Positions 22,007-64,000 of a DNA stretch of 64,000 nucleotides are shown one piece after another. The stretch is from assembly GCF_047495875.1 (NCBI RefSeq), contig NC_092471.1:16327001-16391000 (forward strand), in the 5' to 3' direction. Both the position numbers and the translations under genes were made by a program. Every line of letters begins with the position of its first letter. The stretch's first letter is position 1. A model generated the notes under the pieces. It made no database searches, was not told where the DNA came from, and saw only the letters and a program-made list of their open reading frames with translations. This stretch comes from Pithys albifrons albifrons (taxonomy: Eukaryota; Chordata; Aves; Passeriformes; Thamnophilidae).

Positions 22007-22352
22007 GCTCACCCCAGAGGGGCCCCACAGCTCATCTCTCTGGGACCCCACGGCTCATCCCAGAGGGGCCCCATGGCCCATTCCAGTGGGACCTCATGGC
22101 TCATCTCACTTGGATGGCACACCTTACCCCAATAGGACCCATAGCTTGTCCCTCTGGGACCACATGGCTCATCCCTCTGGGATTCCAGTTTATCCCTCTG
22201 GGATTCCACAGCTTATCCCTCTGGGACCCCACAGCTCACCCCAGTGGGGCTCATCACACTTGGACCCCACAGCTCACCCCACGGCTCATCCCAGTGGGAC
22301 CTCATGGCTCATCCCACTTGGACCTTATGGCTTATCCCTCTGGGACCCCATT
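22007..22352. repeat. 23-24-base minisatellite (GGACCCCACAGCTCATCCCTCTG-like)
   Basis: About 14 imperfect copies of a unit alternating a GGGACCCCA part with a GGCTCATCCC part. It begins about 140 bases upstream of the IL2RG start codon. Frames open across it are a by-product of the repeat. Confidence 0.85.
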
Positions 22353-22587
22353 TCCTCCTGCCACGTTCCCGTGACTCCCCCAGCTTTGCCACAGGGATCA
22401 TGATGGCCACGGAGCTTTCCCCGGGAGCAGGGATGCTGTGGGGATCCCCCGAGGATGGGCAGCACTGGGAGGCACAGGGGCAGTCCCGGTGGGGCTCTCT
22501 GTGTGTGACAGCACCGCCGGTGTCTGTGGGGGTCAGAGGCAGTGCGGGGGGGATCGGTGACCGGAGGGTGCCCCAGTGGAAGGTGGT

Positions 22588-22890
22588 GGTGGGGTGTTGG
22601 CGGTGAGGTGTTGTTGGAGGGTCTTTTTGAGTGGTGTTGGGTGAGTGTTGTTGGGTGGGAGTTGGTGGGGGTGTTGTTGGGGGGTATTGTTGGGTAGATG
22701 TTTTTGGGGGGTGTTCTTGGGGAGATAATTTTGTGTGGGTGTTGTTGGGTGGTGTTTGTTGTTGGGTAGGTGTTGTTGGGGGACCGTTGTTGGGGGGGTG
22801 TTGTTGGGGGAGTGTTATTGGGGGGGGGGTGTTGTGGGGGTGTTTATTGTTGGATGGGTGTTGTTGAGAGGTGGTGTTGGGGGGGTGGTC
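22588..22890. repeat. G/T-rich array of GTGTTGTTGGG units
   Basis: About 300 bases composed almost only of G and T on the plus strand, built from variants of GGTGTTGTTGGGTG with G runs of up to nine. The strand asymmetry is extreme. It could form G-quadruplexes or R-loops between the two divergent promoters. Confidence 0.85.
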
Positions 22891-22928
22891 ACGGGCCCCT
22901 CGGGCAGCGCTGTCCGTCTTCGGTACTT

Positions 22929-59276
<36,348 letters not shown>

Positions 59277-59620
59277 TCTGTGGCACTTCAGCTAATTCAG
59301 GAGAGAGACATCACTGTGGAAGGATGGTTACAGCCTCTTCAGCCTGACCCACAGTCTGGGGCAGTCCCAACCTCTGTCCTTGGGCCTGTGCCCCCAGTGC
59401 TGCTGCTGTCTGTCTCACAGGGAGATGCCAGAAGGAGGGTTTTATTGTACAGAGAAAGTGTTTTTACTATCCGATTTCTACAAATGTTTATGGAGATCCC
59501 TTGTGGCCAATAGTCTCCCTTCCCACTTTGGTTTCAGTTTTTACTCAGTTTTTAGTATTTTTGTTAAAATAATGATTAAGACATTGTAAAATTTTGTACT
59601 TTATTTATACCAGATGAACT
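59277..59620 (+). other. MED12: Probable 3' UTR of MED12
   Basis: Directly after the TGA stop. The sequence becomes AT-rich and ends in a patch reading GTTAAAATAATGATTAAGAC, followed by T-rich DNA. No canonical AATAAA occurs here; the next one on the plus strand is at 62713-62718, about 3.4 kb away. A short 3' UTR with a variant signal is more likely, but the end is uncertain. Confidence 0.4.
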
Positions 59621-62600
59621 CCATACTGCAGACATTCTCGGATGAATACAGAGAGCTTACTTTGCAAACTTGAGTGTGTATTCAGAGCCTGCCTTTTCTC
59701 CTCAGCACTCCTTCCATACAGCCCAGCAGCACCTCCACACATGGTCTTCATCTCTTTCTCAATAGAACTAATGTCTGCATTTTCAGCTTTTGTGAAGGCT
59801 AAACAATTTGGTTTTGGAAGGAAAGCCCTTCTTCCTTGTTTGTTTCATAAGCTGCTATTCACATTCTTGCAAGGGTTTGTGCAAACTTTGTAGGATTTAT
59901 ATGTTGATTACAAGCTTTACTAGTAGTCTGGCGTGTTCCACCAGGACACAGGTATAAAGCAAAGAGGGAGTTGTAATTCTGAGCTCTAACAAGCCCATCT
60001 TCCTCCCCACAGCAGTTTCTGAGATCTCAAGCTCATTACCTCTGCAGTGTAGGAGGAGCTGCAGACCAAGTGCACTCACAATGCTGCTTCTGGCTCCCCC
60101 CATCTCAGCAAGGTTTGGTTGATGAGCACCAAGGCTCCTCTGTTAACTCCTCCTTTAAAGCCACAGTGCTTTCTCTGCGTGTGTAACATGCTGCATTCTC
60201 AACTTCTGACTTGGCTAATGCAGCCTGCTGGCATGAGGTCTGCTCCTGCTCTCTGTTGAACCTGAAAGCCACCAGCACCTTTCATCTGTCTTTGGTTCCT
60301 TAGCAGTGGTCCGTGTTAGCTTTTCTTGACCAGTATCTTCCTTCTGTCCCATCTGTGTGGAGTAGGATAAGGCCCACAAGGACTCAGCAAAGAGCTGCAC
60401 ATGATCCATCTGAGGGCACATAAACAGTTCTGTAGGGTGGGCCACAGCAGGAAGGCTTGGGGGCTGAGGGGTGGCAGTGCCCCAGGGCTGGCTCCTGGGC
60501 CTGTGTCTGCTGTCCTAAGAACAGGGGCAGGTCTGGGGCTGCCCTGGGGGCAGCTGTGTGCCCTGGCACCACACGCCCTTGTGCCCTGCTCCTCCTCCAC
60601 CTTGCCCCTGCACCTCAGCCAAGCTCCTGCCCGGTGGCTGCATGTGGTTGGAAAGTGTTGTTGGCCAGGCCTGAGGGAGAAGACTTGTGAGGACAGATGT
60701 GTGTGCAGGGCTGCTTCCTCTGCATCCCTGTGTCCCTTTCCATGGGGATTGGGCACAGCCCGGAGCTGGCAGTTGGGTCTCCTGTTCTGGGGGCTCTGCC
60801 TGCCTGCAGCCCGTGCTCGGTGACCCTAGGGGTGGAACCCTGCGCCTGCCCATGGCAGTGTCAGCTGGCCCCTGCTCTGCGGGACTCACGGCTGCGGCTC
60901 CAGGAGGACTGGGTGCCTCCCGTCCTGCCGGGGGTGGGGACAGGGAGGGCCCCAGGGCCAGCAGAGACTCCCTGGGCACACTGACCACTCTCTCCGCCCA
61001 GAACACGTGCCCCTTTTCCTGGTGTGCCGCCATGGCCGACAGCCCCCTCCTCTGCCGGCCCTGGGAGGCAGCTGAGCCTGCGCCAAGCGGCATCTTGGAT
61101 GCTTCTTCTGCATCGCTGCCGCGCCGGGGGTGGGAGGGGGCGGCTCTGCCGCAGCCGGAGCGAGGCGGCAAAGGCAGCACCGCCCGGGGCAGGGGTGCGG
61201 TGGGTGCCGCTTGCACGGCAGCTGGGGCAGGACTGGGGGGATGCAGCGGGAGAACACGCAGGCAGGGGCTGATCTCCTGCTGTGTTGCTCTTCAGGGCCG
61301 CGGGGCTCTGGTGAGAGCACCCCAGGAACCACCCTGCCTCCCTGGGAAAAAGGGATGATCTGTCCCTGCCTGCGGCCAGGTGCCCTGCCAGGCTCTGCTC
61401 TTCCTCTGGCAAAAGGCTTCCCCAGCTGTGACAGCTGCTTTACAGTCCACATCTATGTGCAATGAGCAGGGCTCCATAGCTCTGTTTTGGGGACATCCAG
61501 GGCTGCCGCTGCCTCCCCATCACACACACCCCTTGGAGGCTGCCCAGAGGTTTCCAGTGGGTGCAGGGGCCGTGGGGACTAGGGGAGCCTCGGTCACAGC
61601 GCAGGGCTGTCTGGGGAGCTGCGCTCTGCCCGGCCTGCCTGTGTGCCTTGCAGCTGCTGTGCTGCACATTAGCACTGAGCCGAGCCACTGTGAGCAGGTC
61701 TGACAGCTTCCAGCCCTTCTGCTCCTTCTCGAGTCGTGGCTAAACGCTGCTTGTGACAGAGCCAGAGGCAAACGGGGGCATTTTAATACACACTGCCCAT
61801 TGAGAAATGCACTCAGCTGCCCTGTTGTGGCCACCAGTCCAGGGAGGGGGTGTGGTGTGTGTGTTTGTTTGTTGCTGGGCTCCCTGAATCTGGGCACCAA
61901 ACCCATGGGCTGCCTTGGCAGGGCCCACACACGCTGTCACACAGGATGTGCCCAGCGTGTGGGGAGAAGACCAACATGACACAAATCTTGACTCATTGGG
62001 GTGATGGGTAGGCTGGGGCAGGCTGTGCCCCACACACCCATCCCGCCCTGCAGCCTGGCATTCACAGTCCCCATAGACCATGCCCTGGGCAAAGGTGGCT
62101 TGTCAGGCACTGTCAGAGCTGGTGTTATGCAAGAAAATCGATCGCTGCTCACTCAAGCAGCTGAAGCTGGGAGTGGAGCAGCTGTGGTAGTACCCAGCCC
62201 TTTCACGGTGCTCGTGGAGGGGAGTGGGCCAAAAGGCACCACTGGAGCCATGCACCATCACCCCATCCTGGGCTGGTTTTGTTGGGCAGCAAGACCCAGG
62301 GAGCCTTGTCGGGAGCCCTGCCTGCTGAGGAGCAGCCCTGCACTGGTCAAGGGCCCCCTTCAAGGTGCTTCTTGAAGCTGATGAACCCTGGTGGGCACAG
62401 GGCAGGGTTGTGCATCCATCCCATGTGGTGGTGGATGATGTTGTCTGCTAAAGGGTGTACAAGGCGGCAGCTTGCAACTCACCCTGTGTATAACAGGCCA
62501 ACACACAACCAATCAAGCTGCTGACCACCAGCAAGCAGTCCCTTGGAGAGGGAGCCGATCAGAAGAGACAGGAAAGCTCTGACCTGCTCTGAAGCAGCAG

Positions 62601-63400
62601 CTGGAAGCCTGTGGGGCAGGTGAAGACCACCCTGTGCTGAGGTGCAGGGATCTTCCTGCCACTGCATGTTCACTGACTCAGTACATGTGCCAGTGGTGTG
62701 AGTGGGAGTTAAAATAAATGCCTGCCCTTCGCATGCAGCCACACAAGCATCTTAAACAGGAAGCTGTGTCTGCTCTCTGGAGGCATTGGAGCTGATGCTA
62801 CCTTGGCAATGGCAGAAGGAGGCAGGAACCAGATGAATCCATCAGGACCCAAATCCATGCCCTGTTTCAAATGATTTCTGTAATCCCATCAGGCAAGAAT
62901 GAAACAGAGAGATGGCATGCTATGGGCAGAGGCAGCCTCTAGGAGAGGCGGCTCCTGCCAGGAGGCTGAGTGAGAGGGGAAGATACCCTGCATCCCAGTG
63001 CACGGCATGGAGAAGGGAGAGGCAGCAGGGCTGGGCCGGGCCCCAAGGCTGAGGGTGGGATGGGGCATCCCATACTAGGTACCTGCCGAATCCTCTCGGG
63101 ACTACTGCAGAGCAGTAGGAGAAGCAGAGGCTGCTCCCCTGGCCGTGGGGAAACACGCCAGGGCTGAAGGGAGCTCCAGCTGCTGTGGGATGTGCCGGGG
63201 CAGCACAGCCCAGGGCTGCTCAGAGGTGGAGGGGACCTGTGTGGAGTGACTGGGGCAGACGCAGGCTGCGGTGGGGCAGGATTCTGGATGCCCAGGATGT
63301 GCAGGATGTCCAGGGCCGTGCCGGGATGCCTCCACAGAAGGGGTCGTTTTCTAGGGTGGTGCAGGACGCCCCAGGGTGTGCAGGTGTCCCTGTCGGGACA
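59621..63400. other. Spacer after MED12; no supported gene
   Basis: No frame resembles a known protein. A GC-richer patch at about 60860-61330 contains GCCGCCATGG (ATG at 61031) opening a frame of about 109 codons to 61358, but without domain features or clear splice sites. AATAAA occurs at 62713-62718 (plus). Confidence 0.5.
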
Positions 63401-63429
63401 GTGGGGGTACCCCCTCTGCCCAGGGCCGA

Positions 63430-64000
63430 TAGCTGGGCAGTGCCGGCGCCGTGCGCAGGGCAGGGTTCGGGATACCGGGGATGCAGGTGCGGCCGGTGCC
63501 GGTACCCGGAGGGTGCGGTACCGGACTGCGCGATGCTCGACGTGTGCGGCATCCCCTCGGCGCAGCGACCCGGGCGGTGCAGGTGCCGGGGCGTGCGGTC
63601 CCGAGCCCGGGGCCGTGGGATGCCCGATGCCGGTCCCGGTGCCGGTGCCGGGCGGCGGTGCCGGCCAGCGCAGCGGCAGCGAAGGGGTGCTGCGGTGCGG
63701 CCCCTCCCCAGCCCGCCCCCGCCGTGCACGCGCCGCGCGCTCCCGGTGCGGGGTCGGGCCGGACTGAGCGGAGCGCGGGGCGCGGAACAGCCGCCGCCGC
63801 CACCGGCATGGCCCAGCCGCGCCGCCGCCCCCGACGGTGAGTGAGCTGAGCCCGCCCCGCCCCGCCCCGCACGGCCCCGCACGGCCCGGCCCGCCGCGGC
63901 TCGGGATGGGGAGCGCGGCCGGACGGGACCGGACCGGATCGGCCCCACGGCGCGGGACTGGGGCCGGCAGGGGCGCGGGGGGCCCCGGGGAGTGGGATGG
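63430..64000 (+). promoter_or_regulatory. CpG island, probable promoter of the next gene
   Basis: Dense CpG, GC boxes (CCCGCCCCGCCCCGCCCCGC at about 63853) and short GTGCCG runs. CGACGGTGAGTGAG at about 63831-63844 looks like an exon end with a splice donor, which could be a first exon reading right. In mammals NLGN3 follows MED12 on this strand; that identity is only an inference from gene order. Confidence 0.5.

Noticed and set aside
21604..22374. Plus-strand 256-codon frame upstream of IL2RG
   Set aside because: It runs through the 23-24-base tandem array and antisense to IL2RG exon 1; the open frame is a product of repeat composition.
60515..61452. Several overlapping frames of 180-230 codons on both strands after MED12
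   Set aside because: GC-rich DNA gives few stop codons; the frames overlap each other and lack family features. Only the Kozak ATG at 61031 is kept as a weak finding.

Overview
The window is genomic DNA from a bird. Coding exons are split by short GT-AG introns, the intergenic DNA carries CR1 LINE fragments of the avian type (ends built on ATTCTATGATT / ATTCTGTGATT), and promoter regions are CpG-rich. The well-preserved CR1 copy at about 18.8-19.6 kb resembles those of neoavian, probably passerine, genomes; this is an inference from memory. No bacterial-type operon, CRISPR array or viral gene was seen.

Three complete protein-coding genes are supported, and their exons could be joined in frame. 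(1) About 9.0-14.8 kb, minus strand: a sestrin (SESN family), 9 coding exons, about 448 aa. It is not at the position of SESN1, SESN2 or SESN3 in human. It lies beside IL2RG and MED12, in the region where mammals carry FOXO4, and looks like a fourth sestrin. It keeps the peroxiredoxin-like Cys/Tyr/His set and the Asp-Asp contact for GATOR2, but has lost most of the threonine lid of the leucine pocket. (2) 17.3-21.9 kb, minus strand: IL2RG, the common gamma chain of cytokine receptors, 8 exons, about 352 aa. (3) 23.25-59.28 kb, plus strand: MED12, the Mediator kinase-module subunit, 44 coding exons, about 2164 aa, with a C-terminal poly-glutamine stretch.

Layout: 1-7.7 kb has no recognised gene. 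The sestrin follows, with a CpG island and a 476-bp minisatellite upstream, then a CR1 copy. IL2RG and MED12 are head to head, with only 1.38 kb between start codons; three different tandem-repeat arrays fill most of that gap. After MED12 there is about 4 kb without a supported gene, then a strong CpG island at 63.4-64.0 kb, probably the promoter of the next gene (NLGN3 is expected from mammalian gene order, but no coding exon is visible).

The genes do not form one pathway: sestrin acts on GATOR2/mTORC1 and redox stress, IL2RG on JAK3/STAT signalling at the lymphocyte surface, and MED12 on transcription. The most interesting points are the extra sestrin with a divergent leucine pocket, an apparently absent MED12 exon, a GC-AG intron in MED12, and the repeat-filled divergent promoter.
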